DNA of 64,000 nucleotides. It comes from Bursaphelenchus xylophilus. Its lineage: Eukaryota; Nematoda; Chromadorea; Rhabditida; Aphelenchoididae. Below, piece after piece: positions 10,447 through 20,652 of this stretch. Where the stretch lies: the NCBI GenBank assembly GCA_904066235.2, contig CAJFCV020000003.1:10540001-10604000 (forward strand), written 5' to 3'. A program made the position numbers and the translations under genes. The notes beneath the pieces were generated by a model that was not told the origin of the DNA, did not search any database, and saw nothing but the letters and a program-made list of their open reading frames with translations. The number at the start of each line of letters is the position of its first letter. Positions within the stretch are counted from its first letter, which is position 1.

Positions 10447-11880
10447 TGGCGGGAACCGCGAGTAATCTCAATCTGACCGACCTGTTGATCCGCCTTCTCA
10501 GTGTCGGCAATCCGGAAAAGGGTCTGACCAAAACAGTGAAGGATGAAGAGATCTTGACAGTCTGCGGTAAGAGTATTTGTTGATAGTGTTTTGTTATTTT
10601 AGGCAACAACATTTGAATTTTGATCATTGAGATGGCTGATTCTTATGTTTTCAGCAAAGGCTCATGATGTTTTTCTCTCACAATCAGTGTTTGTTGAGAT
10701 TGATCCGCCGGTTCGTATTTGTGGCGACACTCATGGCCAATATGGCGATTTATTGCGTCTTTTCAATCGAGGAGGGTTCCCGCCCACCTCGAACTACTTG
10801 TTTCTGGGAGATTACGTTGACAGAGGACGCCAGAATCTTGAGACGATCTTGATTTTGTTTATTTACAAGGTAATACAAAGACTTTGTCAAATTTACATTG
10901 TTTTAGCTCAAGTACCCGAATAATTTCTTTTTGCTCCGTGGAAATCATGAGTGTGCCAACATCAACAAGGTCTATGGTAAGTATTTTGGCTTTTTCTTGC
11001 TGTTTAGGACGTCTTGTTCAACGTTGCAACGAATTTGTTTCTTTGTTGGACTTTATATTACTAATGGGGTAGTCGATCCAAAAATTGATGGTTTTCTTCC
11101 AGGATTTGCCGAGGAGTGTGCGCGCCGTTATCAACAGAGTGGCCAGAGGATCTGGCAAGCGTTCCAAGATGTTTTCCAAGTGATGCCACTCTCTGGTTTG
11201 GTCGGGGATCGAATCTTATGTATGCATGGAGGAATCTCGCCGCAATTGAAGAGTCTGAAGCAATTACGGGATATCAAACGGCCCAATGATGCTACGGGAC
11301 CCACATTGGAGATGGACTTGCTCTGGGCTGATCCAGTTGTGGGCAAGTTTATTTTTTGGATAAATTTTTTATTGTTTTAGGTAATTATGGCTAAAATTTT
11401 TTGAAAATTCCGGTTTGATGCCGAAATCAATATAATTTTGGTCGTTTTAATAAATTGGCCTACAGAAAATCTCCTGATTGTTCTGTTTTTAGGTCTTACC
11501 GGGTTCCAAGAGAATATGAGAGGAGCTTCCTTTGGCTTTGGTCCAGATGTCTTGGCCAAACTTTGTGCGGAATTAAATATCGACATGGTCGCCAGAGCTC
11601 ATCAAGTCGTCCAGGATGGGTATGAATTCTTCGGCAATCGAAAGCTGGTCACCATCTTCTCCGCCCCACATTATTGTGGCCAATTTGACAACGCTGCGGC
11701 TATGATGATCGTCGATTCGAACCTCGTCTGCTCATTTCAGGTAAGGACTTTTTTTATTTGTTGTCTTTTTTTAGGGTGAATAATGGGATTGAGAATTGAT
11801 GATTGAATTTGCAGATCCTCCGCCCGACCCTTGGCCGTGGCGTCACCAAAACTGTGCCGACTTCGCAAGGAAAATGTTGA
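10446..11880 (+). CDS. PP1-like serine/threonine protein phosphatase catalytic subunit, six exons, 319 aa
   Basis: Exons 10446-10566, 10655-10869, 10907-10976, 11103-11342, 11493-11740 and 11815-11880 join in frame to 319 residues, the usual PP1 length. PPP-family metal and catalytic motifs appear in order: GDTHGQ (residues about 65-70), GDYVDRG, LLRGNHE, the HGG histidine, RAHQVV and SAPHYCG. The C-terminus [11 protein letters not shown] matches the end of the PP1 catalytic fold. Enzymes of this family dephosphorylate Ser/Thr using two metal ions, and PP1 partners choose the substrate. Oddities: GDTHGQ replaces the usual GDIHGQ, NMRG replaces the usual NDRG, and SAPHYCGQF replaces the usual GEF. 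Such divergence recalls the fast-evolving, often germline-expressed PP1 paralogues of nematodes (family knowledge; expression not shown here). Intron 4 needs a GC-AG donor (G|GCAAGT). The start is chosen because it gives a PP1-like N-terminus; it follows a TGATG overlap with an upstream ORF. No frameshift or internal stop, so probably functional. Confidence 0.93.
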
Positions 11881-11906
11881 AAAATCTGAGAAAATTGATG
11901 ATTTCC

Positions 11907-11912
11907 AATAAA
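11907..11912 (+). terminator. polyadenylation signal AATAAA of the phosphatase gene
   Basis: AATAAA lies 27 bases after the stop codon, followed by a second overlapping AATAAA. This is a normal short nematode 3' UTR. Confidence 0.7.
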
Positions 11913-12631
11913 TAAATCGTGATTTTTGATGTTGCTTGGGCTGTTAATGTTGTAGAAAGTCGTTTCATCGTTGATGTTATCTGTTTGATTGATATTTCCG
12001 CGTTTTGCTTTGATTGCATACCATTTTTATATTATACTTGACGCCTTTGATGTGACCGTTGTTTTGAGCGGTTGCAAAACGTTTATTCGAACAAAAAGTC
12101 AATAAAAAAAGTAATACTCATAAATGGGGAGAGAAAACCGGGCAAAAAAGTATATCTGTTAAAAAATCTTGACACAAATACTTTAAAAAACGAGTGGAAA
12201 GAAGTGGCTGTACAAATTGCGTTATAATGCGATTAAAACAAGTCGAAGTCTACGCGTTTGAGCCGAGAATAGAGCGCTAATTACACCGTGGGACTGGCAA
12301 TGTCTTCTTCGTTGTGAAATAGGATCGCGTAAGGAGGATTACATAAAATTTTGTTGAGGATTTCGGGATTTTCGGATCAAAGACCTTATTGATGGTGTTG
12401 TCGATCAAGAATAGGAAGTTAGATGATGTTGAATGGAAGATTCGATCATCCCACTCCATTTAGGAAGGTGACAACTGAGGTTTTCCTGGAAAATTGCGTA
12501 TTAGAGGGGAAATTATATGGCACATGACATTAAAAAATTTTTTTGTAAAAGAAGGTCTGTAAAGCTGTTAGTACCATAAAATGAGCTTAGTGATATCCGC
12601 AGATATTTTATGTATAATCCGGAAGCTTAAC
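11913..12631. other. intergenic; one weak minus-strand ORF
   Basis: A 60-codon open frame on the minus strand (12277-12459, starting MEWDDRIFHS) has a somewhat protein-like composition, but I see no known motif and no splice partners. The rest is AT-rich. Confidence 0.3.
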
Positions 12632-13002
12632 TTAAAGTGCGAGGTTCCGTAAGCCAGCGCCCAAAGAAAGAGTGTTCCCGCTGCGGGACCCAACACGGCA
12701 GATCTCTCTTGCCAGAAAATAAAAAAATTGTTTTTTTGTTGTACAAAATGGATCAAACAATGTGAAAGATGGATGGAGATCAGTGAAGAAGGTATGTTTT
12801 ATTGTGTTTTCTGATTTAGAGCAGCTCGGCAAAAATTTTTACGAAATCTGGTCCAAGATTTTTTGTGTTTTGAGCGATTTTACGCAATTTTTGACATAAC
12901 GAAGCATGAAAATAGGTGTAGTTTCCCAAAGAACCGTCCAGGAGCGCTGGTGATTGACTTTTGGTCAAGTTAGAGGCAAAACCTTCACCAAACTGCCTAG
13001 TA

Positions 13003-14298
13003 CAGGGTGACAAAGAAAAAATGCAACTCATATTTATGGCCATATTTTGTCTAAAACACCAAACTTAACCAAAGTAACGGTGAATATCAGTAACATAGAG
13101 CATTGTTAATAGTATGCTCGACCAGTTTTAAGGTGGCTGTTCTTGGCCCCGAGATAGAGCTCAAAACGTGACTTTAAATTTTGGCCGATTCGCCGAAGCT
13201 TTTTTTGGGGAAATCGGTTCCGTTCTTACCGCAGCAATCAATTAGCGGCTCCAAACTTTTTTGGCGTGAACTAGAGGTCCTGGCTTCTAACTCAACAAAA
13301 AACATAGTCCACCGGATTCAGATCCAGCGAGTAGACGGCGATTTCGCAGACCACATAAAATCGGGAAAACATGTCCTTTCCTGGCCTTGCGTCTTTTTTG
13401 CTTTATAGCTGATGGGGGAATCATGCTACGGTGTCTGTTTTGAACCGCCAAAGTGCTACTGAGCCCACGGAATCACGATGGTGTACAAAATGTCGCTGGT
13501 AGACTTATCGGTTTGGTTCTGGCCCCTTTATCCAAGAAAACCAAGGAAAACCAAGGATATCACGCCGCTGGCGCAAGACTTTGCCCCAGGCCATGAGAGG
13601 TCGGATTTTTACTGGGTTCAAAAATGGCGGACGGTTTTTGACTCTCAACAGTCCAACTCCTGCAATTCTGGTGGTTGTAGGCCTGCTCGATGTTGAAATA
13701 CTTCTCATCCGCGAACAGGACCTTCTCTCATCGCTGAGCTGCGGCGCGACGCTTGAGTTTTCGACATTTTTTGAGCCGTACTTGCTTGTAGTGTTCCGTG
13801 AGGCGCTAGGTCTTTTGGAGCTTGTTAGGCTTGCGCTATGGTGCATTACTGGCCATTCATCGACCAGCTGTTGTGTTGATGACGGTCTGCCGGGCAATCT
13901 TTTTCATGGACACCATCAGATTTTGCTTCACTCGCTTTTTGATGATCTCAAAGTTGCCAGAAGTGTTCAAGATGCGCTTTCTTCTATTTCCTGGACACTT
14001 AACATCGTGGCCAAGCTCGTGGATTCGTTTGGTGGCTTTTGGCATAGCAGATTTTCCTACACCGAGCAGTTTAGCAATCTCACACTGTCCTTTTTCTTCC
14101 CGAGACAGGTTTAAAATCGAGGTCCCTCTGTTTGACACTCAATACAAAGATGATAATCAATCGATATGGGCATGAAAATCAAAAGACTAGGACAGAAAAA
14201 CACGGAGAATTTAATGGTATAAAAAATATTTCGCTACACCTAAACATTTTCGCGGCAGGACCCATGAAAAAAAGTTGCATTTTTTATTTATCACCCTG
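13003..14298 (-). mobile_element. Tc1-like DNA transposon, 1,296 bp, inactive
   Basis: Inverted ends CAGGGTGACAAAG and CAGGGTGATAAAT (read inward) match over about 26 bases with two differences. The element is flanked by the TA target duplication at 13001-13002 and 14299-14300. Its size is typical of Tc1/mariner elements. It contains one decayed transposase gene on the minus strand. The empty site in the other arm of the surrounding inverted duplication confirms both boundaries to the base. Confidence 0.95.
13174..14138 (-). pseudogene. Tc1-family DDE transposase, several frameshifts and stops
   Basis: Read from 14138 downwards, the N-terminal frame has a helix-turn-helix (EIAKLLGVGKSAMPKATKRI) followed by SMKKIARQ, the paired-like DNA-binding region of Tc1 transposases. 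After a frame change near 13860, VLFADEKYFNIEQAYNHQN supplies the first strand and Asp of the catalytic core. Further down, LDLNPVDYVF-like sequence (seen with stops and frame changes) and LEARTSSSRQKSLE mark the second Asp and the terminal Glu region. The gene ends at a TAA at 13174-13176. Premature stops and shifts make it non-functional; mobilisation would need another copy. The DDE fold cuts and pastes at TA. Confidence 0.88.
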
Positions 14299-14718
14299 TA
14301 TAATATAATTTTTTCCAGGAATTCGAATCCAGATGCAGCCAGACGGCTAGACTTCACCACGAGGACTCGTTGAAGCCAGAAGAATGCTCGATATCGTCCA
14401 AAGTCAATGCTGCTTTGACCTTCCAACTTTTTCCGGGGCTGATGTCGCATCGAAAAGGTGAGAGTTTTGCTGTGCTTTCACGTTTTAGGCCTGGATGTCT
14501 TTGCTCCTTGAGCAAGGCAATGGGTGTTGCTTCGCAATGATGCTATCTGGAATGCGGTTGTTTCATCTTGCGTCACAGCAGACCTAATATATCCGGTGTA
14601 ATACAATTTTTTTAGGCGATCACTCCCCCGACCGCGAAGTTTGGACTATGCGAAACATGTGGGACGTTATATGGACGATAAAGAAGGTCTCGCAGAGGAC
14701 AAACACTGAGGAAAACAT

Positions 14719-15170
14719 AATCAATTTATTGTAAAAATAGCAATAAATATTTTGATATTCGTATAAAGTATAATACCATTGATCTGGCTGTTGTTGAATC
14801 TGTAAGAGTGGGCTGCTAAGTCCTCCGGACCGGGCTGCCGACATGGTACTGAATGAGCTGGTACCCCTGAAAAAATTGTATTACACTGGAATATTGGGTC
14901 TGATGTGGCGCAAGACGAAGCAACCGCATTCCAGATGGCATCATTGCGAAGAAACCCCATTGCCTTGCTCAAGGAGCAAAGACATCCAGGCCTAAAACGT
15001 GAAAGCACAGCAAAACTCTCACCTTTTCGATGCGACATCAGCCTCGGAAAAAGTTGGAAAGTCAAAGCAGCTTTGACTTTGGACGATATCGAGCATCCTT
15101 CTGGCTTCAACGAGTTCTCGTGGTGAAGTCTAGCCGTCTGGCTGCATCTGGATTCGTATTCCTGGAAAAA
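14719..15170 (-). CDS. open frame in the right arm of the inverted duplication, unknown protein
   Basis: On the minus strand the frame stays open from the splice-like AG near 15165 to a TGA at about 14719. It contains SQTARLHHENSLKPEGCSIS, then VKAALTFQLF and LSKAMGFLRNDAIW. I do not recognise the family. The equivalent frame in the left arm is broken by a one-base insertion near 14524-14540 that brings an immediate stop. The right arm is thus the better preserved copy. It may be an exon of a gene, an old transposon ORF or chance. Confidence 0.35.
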
Positions 15171-15283
15171 AATTATATTATACTAGGCAGTTTGGTGAAG
15201 GTTTTGCCTCTAACTTGACCAAAAGTCAATCACCAGCGCTCCTGGACGGTTCTTTGGGAAACTACACCTATTTTCATGCTTCG

Positions 15284-15553
15284 TTATGTCAAAAATCGCT
15301 CAAAACACAAAAAAATCTTGGACCAGATTTCGTAAAAATTTTTGTCGAGCTGCTCTAAATCAGAAAACACAATAAAACATACCTTCTTCACTGATCTCCA
15401 TCCATCTTTCACATTGTTTGATCCATTTTGTACAACAAAAAAACATTTATTTTCTTTATTTTCTGGCAAGAGAGATCTGCCGTGTTGGGTCCCGCAGCGG
15501 GAACACTCTTTCTTTGGGCGCTGGCTTACGGAACCTCGCACTTTAAAGGTCAA
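15284..15553 (-). CDS. open frame in the right arm, Cys-containing, unknown
   Basis: About 85 codons open on the minus strand, including a CSRCGTQHGRSLLP stretch with a CxxC pair and a GWRSVKK block. The latter is followed by a possible GTATGT donor. No ATG begins the frame, so an upstream exon would be needed. The left arm copy has a net 4-base deletion near 12720-12735 that shifts the frame. Function unknown; I list it because it is the intact member of the duplicated pair. Confidence 0.3.
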   Translation of the reverse strand: MTFKVRGSVSQRPKKECSRCGTQHGRSLLPENKENKCFFVVQNGSNNVKDGWRSVKKVCFIVFSDLEQLDKNFYEIWSKIFLCFERFLT

Positions 15554-15784
15554 AAGGGTAAATCTGTCAATTAAGGGGATTTTTTGGAGATAATAATATT
15601 ATCCGTGTAAGATGAACCTTTTTGAATTGAAAATCGTTGGAATAAAGCTGCTAAACGGATATTATGGGATTATCTAGGGCCTAGAGAGCGTATTTAGCAA
15701 TAGAAACTAAGCTTTAGAGAGCTAAGTTATGTTATCCATGGCAAAAAATAGGCCTTGCCGAAAGTCTTGTTATGCATGAAGCTC

Positions 15785-18700
15785 TTACTTGGTTGTCTGA
15801 TCTTGATACGGGTCGTAGTCCAAATCACAGCGAAGGCAAGATTTTAGAGGCGTGTTTTCGTCAAATCCGAAGTTCAACGGGGTTGATCCATTTTCGGTTC
15901 CGGTGTCTGTCGATTGGCAGTTACATCTGGGTGATATCTAAAATAATGATCGTTACTGGGAGAGTCGTTATATAAAAATATTGTTTTGTGATCTATCTAC
16001 AAAAAATTTGTTGTTTTGTGGGTTGCAAAGTGCAGTATGTACGAGGGATGTTCTTACCATCTTAATTTTAGTATCGCGACTGTCATCCGGTTTACTAGTT
16101 ACGCTAACTCTGGTTGTCCCATTCCTGACTTGATAATACGAAGCGATCGATTTGGATCCCCTTCGTAAATCTGTTGAGTGTTGCAGTTTAAACCTTCGGT
16201 AGCACGACTTTAGAACCGCTATCACCTAAAAATTAGAATGAGATTGGCATTGAGTGGCCTGAACTTACCTCCCGATTGGTGAAACAATAAATAATCGAAA
16301 TGAAAAATCCCTGATACATGTAGGTGAAGGACGCGACGTACGTCCATATGGCAAAATACTAAAACAATTTGGGGATAAGGAAAGATATAAAATGTGATTT
16401 TCAAAGGTTATCACAGCATTTGACTGGATCAAGCGTGCAAATGTCTCCAAATGCATCCTTGAGGCAACAAAATGCTTTCTAGTGATTCTTTCTTGGCCAA
16501 AAATAGCCTCTCTGAAAGAAACAAAGAGAAACAAACTCTCTCATTGTTGTTTCTTTCAGAGAGACTATTTTCGGTGAAGCGGGAGTGATTAGGAAGCATT
16601 TTGTTGCGTCAAGGGTGTGTTTTTGCCGCGGAAGCCTATCTCCGACTGTGTTACGGTATAAAGAGAATAGAATCAACTCACCATCATGTTTTCCTGAGTG
16701 GGTGAAAATGGAATGGTCTGCATTATATTGGGAATTCCCAGCAATGGTATCAGCATCAGCGCTGCTTTCACACTTTTTCTGAAATTGTAGCCATTAAGTT
16801 TTGGAAAAATGAAATTTTTTCGCTTGTAAAATAGTTTGTGGTTTTTGGGATGCAAAAATTATTGCTTGGTATAATTTTCTTCGTAAAAGGTTTGATTTTG
16901 AAGGTTCGCTTTCACCCTATAAGAGAGAAAAACGAACACCCACTTCATCCTGTCCAGTTCGCTGGTGCTATGCGAATCTCGGACCTTTGACCACAGAACC
17001 CGTATCACGTTGCAGATGAAAAGGGTGTTGATAACCAGTTGAATCATCCTCGGGCCGTCCAAAATCCAAAAGTCTGGCTCCAAATAGTAGTTTCCCAGAC
17101 ATCTCTCCACTTTTCCCTGCTTCCTGACCACAATTACGGCTAGCCATAGCATCGTATGTAGAAACGGAATTCCGTAGCCAGCAACTAGGTAGGGTAGTAG
17201 CTTCGGTTCCGTATTGAAAACCGTGAAAACCAGTTGGTTATGCAGGTAGAAGCCCTCCAAAAACATCCACCAGAATCCGACTGTTTTGAAGTATTCCAGT
17301 AGGAAGTAGGCCAACTCGCAGACAAACACCATTGAATTGATGGTTTTCCCGCCCAGGTCCGCCATCGGCTGGGAAATGTCCGTAAATTGGAGGTCAATGT
17401 AGATGACAAGTCGAATGATCACCATCATCATGATGGCTATCATTAGTTGAAGGTGCAACATGTTCCGAAATACCCGTAATCGGCTGAAATTTTTGGGTAG
17501 AGATTTTGATGAGTTAAAAAGTTGGTAAAGGGGTGACAATGTGACCGAAAAGTTATAAGAAAAGAATGAAAATGGGTTGAAAATATGGGTTATTGTGAAA
17601 AAACATACCTGAATGAGGAGAGGATTAGAATACTAACTAGCAAACTGATAAATGACAAGCCAAGCCCGACAAATTCCAATTTCCTCGTATTTTTGGCGAT
17701 TTCTTGTGCCATCTGGAAAGAAACGTGATAAGATCAGAACATATCGTAAAAATGCCAAAATTGCACAGCACCAGTCTGTTGGGAAAATAACGTGGATTTG
17801 CGCGACAAATCCACATTATTTTCCCGAGATTCTGAGATACAGTATACCCGATTTTTGTGGTAACTGCTTTTGGAATTTAAAGGACGGTTGACTTACAACA
17901 AGTGACCCGTTACTCATCCTCATAATGTCTTCCACTTGTTGAGTGAAGCACATGGAGAAGTTTGTCCATCCGTATGGCCGTGAGAAGTCGTCGGCGGTTT
18001 TGCCCTGCCAATGACCGCTCGAATGGCATATCTTCGTTATTGTTTCTGTAATTAATGTCCAATATACTTTTTGATTAGTTTTTTTGGATTAACAGTAAAA
18101 ATTATACTTCTAATTATGCCAATTACTTGTTGGCATTTAAACGGAATTTTAATTCATTTAAACGTGCTATAAATTTGCATAGTCATGAGCTTTGTCGGAT
18201 AAGACTTACTGGCTGGGTTAAGCCCCTTCAACGGCGGGCATTGTAGGGTTATTGTGGAGCCGGCGGGCGTGGCCGGCCAGCAAAGCACAGTGTCCCATGT
18301 CGCGTTGCACCACAATGAGCCGTCGTCTAAAATTGGGGATGAGTTCGTGGGTAGAGCGAAGGATTAACATTCTTTTTTTTCAATACTGTTTTGTTATATC
18401 GACGCTGTTCCGAATCTACCCTTTCGCGAGACCTTTTTGTTTACTGTAGGGGGATAAAGAGTAAAAAAAGTAAAAAGAAGACAAAGATTGTAGTTTCGGA
18501 GTAAAATTTGGGAGCAAATGCTGCGAAAGAAGAATAAATGAAGGTTATCACAGGTAATCCTCTGTACAACGAATCGCAAGGGACCAAAAAATTTATTCGT
18601 TATTCCTGGGACCTCTGAAATTTGTTCGTTTTTAGGCAGGTGTTGTTGTACTCGAGTTTGTTGTGCAGAGGTACCATTGTAAAGGAAATTAATCTATTAC

Positions 18701-19168
18701 AGTGGAACCTTTGTATAACGAACTCCGGTACGACAAACCCTGTCTATTATGAACAATTTCGCAGGTTCTACGCTTCGTTGTGAGGCCAAGGTGAATCTCC
18801 ATGCAACTAAACCCTTGTAACGAATCATTTTTTGGTTCCTTGAGGTTCGTTTACATAGACTATGCCAGTTCTTCTCACAAATATTGGCAAACGTCTTTGT
18901 TAAAGACCGTTGGTAACGTGCAGTTCAAAAAACACCTCGAAATTTCTCAAAACCACCTACCGGAATGCGGGAAGGTGGGAAGCCCGCCCTTCTCGAGCGC
19001 CGCCAAACATTGATCCATGGTTTCGGCGAGATTGGAGCGCAGGCCCTCAATCGACAAGAGCGCATTGTGCGCGAGCGGCGCCAACGGCGTTGAGAGGGCG
19101 GTCGATGTGGAGGGCTGAGCGTTGGTGACATAATGCGACACATTTCGGGCCGGACTGGCCAAAGACAT
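15785..19168 (-). CDS. class B (secretin-type) neuropeptide G-protein-coupled receptor, nine exons, 541 aa
   Basis: Exons on the minus strand: 19168-18961, 18326-18210, 18045-17897, 17712-17609, 17483-16944, 16778-16682, 16358-16269, 16225-16058 and 15937-15785; all junctions keep frame. The extracellular hormone-receptor domain has six cysteines (about C54, C76, C85, C99, C115, C141) with WCNATWDTVLCWP and YGWTNFSMC, its classic signature. TM1 begins near residue 170. TM3 follows C248 (VFVCELAYFLLEYF), which should pair with C321 in the second extracellular loop. TM6 holds LMLIPLLGIP and TM7 holds MYQGFFISIIYCF. The cytoplasmic tail (about 436-541) is Ser/Thr-rich. Such receptors bind peptide hormones of the PDF, CRF/DH or calcitonin/DH31 type and couple mainly to Gs. 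TM5-TM6 looks nearest to PDF-receptor-like proteins, but I cannot assign the ligand. Odd points: GYGIP replaces the usual GWGxP of TM4. No signal peptide precedes the domain, and an acceptor (TTTGCAG) sits just upstream of this ATG, so an upstream exon may be missing. Confidence 0.93.
16456..16615. mobile_element. 160-bp inverted-repeat element inside receptor intron (16359-16681)
   Basis: CCTTGAGGCAACAAAATGCTT at the left is mirrored by AAGCATTTTGTTGCGTCAAGG at the right. The inner arms CTCTCTGAAAGAAACA / TGTTTCTTTCAGAGAG are also complementary. It fills much of the intron between the TM6 and TM7 exons. No copy elsewhere in the window was noticed. Confidence 0.75.
17772..17834. mobile_element. 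miniature family A derivative in receptor intron (17713-17896)
   Basis: CAGTCTGTTGGGAAAATAACG and an inverse ending CATTATTTTCCCGAGATTCTG enclose only about 20 bases (GGATTTGCGCGACAAATCC, itself a hairpin). The tips match family A, but the interior has collapsed to about 63 bp. Confidence 0.65.
18550..18860. repeat. two family I elements in the first receptor intron (18327-18960)
   Basis: 18551-18685 ends TTGTTGTGCAGAGGTACCATTG. 18700-18860 begins CAGTGGAACCTTTGTATAACG after a TA and ends near GGTTCCTTGAGGTTCG. These are the CAGTAGAACCTCTGTATAACG-type termini that recur across the window. They account for the unusual length of this intron compared with its neighbours. Confidence 0.6.
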
Positions 19169-19174
19169 GCGCCT

Positions 19175-20652
19175 GCAAACAGGAAGGAAGCGTTAGTGTG
19201 GGTCGGCTGAACGTCAATGCGGGTTTAATCTGCACATGGTGAACTTTAGCCCGACAGAAACGTGCAAAACTTTAGGTGGAAATTGTAACTTTTTCTCGTT
19301 AGAACAGTGGAAAAATCTAGAGTGAAAGACATGCCTATAACAGCAGAGACTAACACTACCCATAAATCCAATCCGTCTCCCTCAAACTCGTCTCAAAACT
19401 GCGCAGTACAAGCGGGTAAACAGGAAGGGCAAATGGTTTACATTTTACGACGTTTCCGGAAGAAATGCCACCAAAATACTCGAAAAACATGCCAGTAAAT
19501 TTGTTAAATTTACCTTGAAAATCAAAAAATCTCGATTTTAAAAACGAAAAGGTAGTTTTGAAACTAATGGAGTACTTGAAATTTCGTTCGAAAGTGATCT
19601 TATGGGTTGTAATTTAAAAAAAAACTTCAAAAATAAAGCCCTTCCCTGCCAATTAAATCCGCGGTGTTTGGAATAATAACATATTACACACTAGTATTTT
19701 GGGAGTACATCAAGTAAAGGGAAGGCGATGAAAATTAGTTTTGGGAGATTAGTGACGCATGATGAGAGATGGAAGGCTTATTGCCCTCACATCACTGCCA
19801 TGTCATGGATGACACATGCAATGTTGTAAAGGGCAAATGAATTGATGGCATTGTCTTTGGGGACGTTTTGAGCTACAGTTATTGTTTTTTTTGGAGAGGA
19901 AAAAGGGTGAAAAATTAGAAAAAATGTTGCAAAATGTGGTCAAGATACAGTTATGCTGTCAAATCAGCGGGGTTTTGATGATTTTTGTTATCAAAAAGTC
20001 ACATTTTTTCTGCCGTTTACTATCGCTGAAAGAAATGACAAAAAAACAGGGCTTTATGCCAATAAAAATTCCGAATTCCAATGCATAAAAACTTCAAAAA
20101 ACACATTAAAATGTTTATTACTTTGTTGTTTACAACAATTTGGCGCTTTCAGAGTCCAAGACAACTTTTTTGCCCTAGAAAATATTTCAATAACGAATTT
20201 TAAGCCTTTTACAGGACTATGACGAAACACAAGTAATAGATTTCTAATTCAATTATGATCCAGAAAAGGCTTGTAGACAGGAAAATTAATTAGTGACCGT
20301 ATAAAAAAAGACTAAAATCATCTATTTTACAGTCTTGTCATAACAACTTGCTTATTCTTTTGACATATGACCGAAAATTGGGTTAACTGTCGCCGGTCCA
20401 AAGACTGAGTTGTAATGAGGCCGCTGGATAAAAAATTTAGAAAATGTGGCAAAAAATTACAGCGGCGAAGGGCAGAATTAGTAATGAGGTGCGGAAAGGT
20501 TTTGTCTCAAAAGTTTAATGAAACTTGGCAAAAGTTTAGATTAATTTTTATTTTTTTTTTGAGACATGCACTATAAATCACTATAGCTCAGTCCAGACTG
20601 GGGTCAATTCGCTAACTGAAACTTGGCTAAAAGTTGGTCTAAAATGGTAGGG
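19175..20652. other. receptor upstream flank, no gene seen
   Basis: The promoter and any signal-peptide exon of the receptor should lie here, but I cannot point to either. 20600-20650 holds a stray copy (CGCTAACTGAAACTTGGCT) of the family F arm sequence. Otherwise this is AT-rich intergenic DNA. Confidence 0.35.

Larger units (their letters stand above)
12632..15547. repeat. inverted duplication with about 690-bp arms, one arm split by a Tc1-like element
   Basis: The left arm (12632-13002 plus 14301-14616) is the reverse complement of the right arm (14868-15547), with scattered substitutions and small indels. Outer marks are AAAGTGCGAGGTTCCGTAAG at about 12635 and its inverse at about 15525. 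Inner marks are GTGTAATACAATTTTTT at about 14597 and its inverse at about 14875. The 14617-14867 segment is an unrepeated spacer. The left arm carries a 1,296-bp transposon at a TA; the right arm has one uninterrupted TA at 15181-15182 at the matching point. The duplication therefore came first, or the element landed in one copy only. Confidence 0.92.

Noticed and set aside
10931..11380. 149-codon frame as a separate protein
   Set aside because: It is phosphatase exons 3 and 4 read through intron 3.
13505..13897. 130-codon minus-strand frame as a separate gene
   Set aside because: It is the wrong frame of the decayed Tc1-like transposase; the conserved catalytic-core sequence lies in a neighbouring frame.
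14905..15218. Plus-strand frames in the right arm of the inverted duplication
   Set aside because: Antisense to a longer minus-strand frame and not preserved in the left arm.
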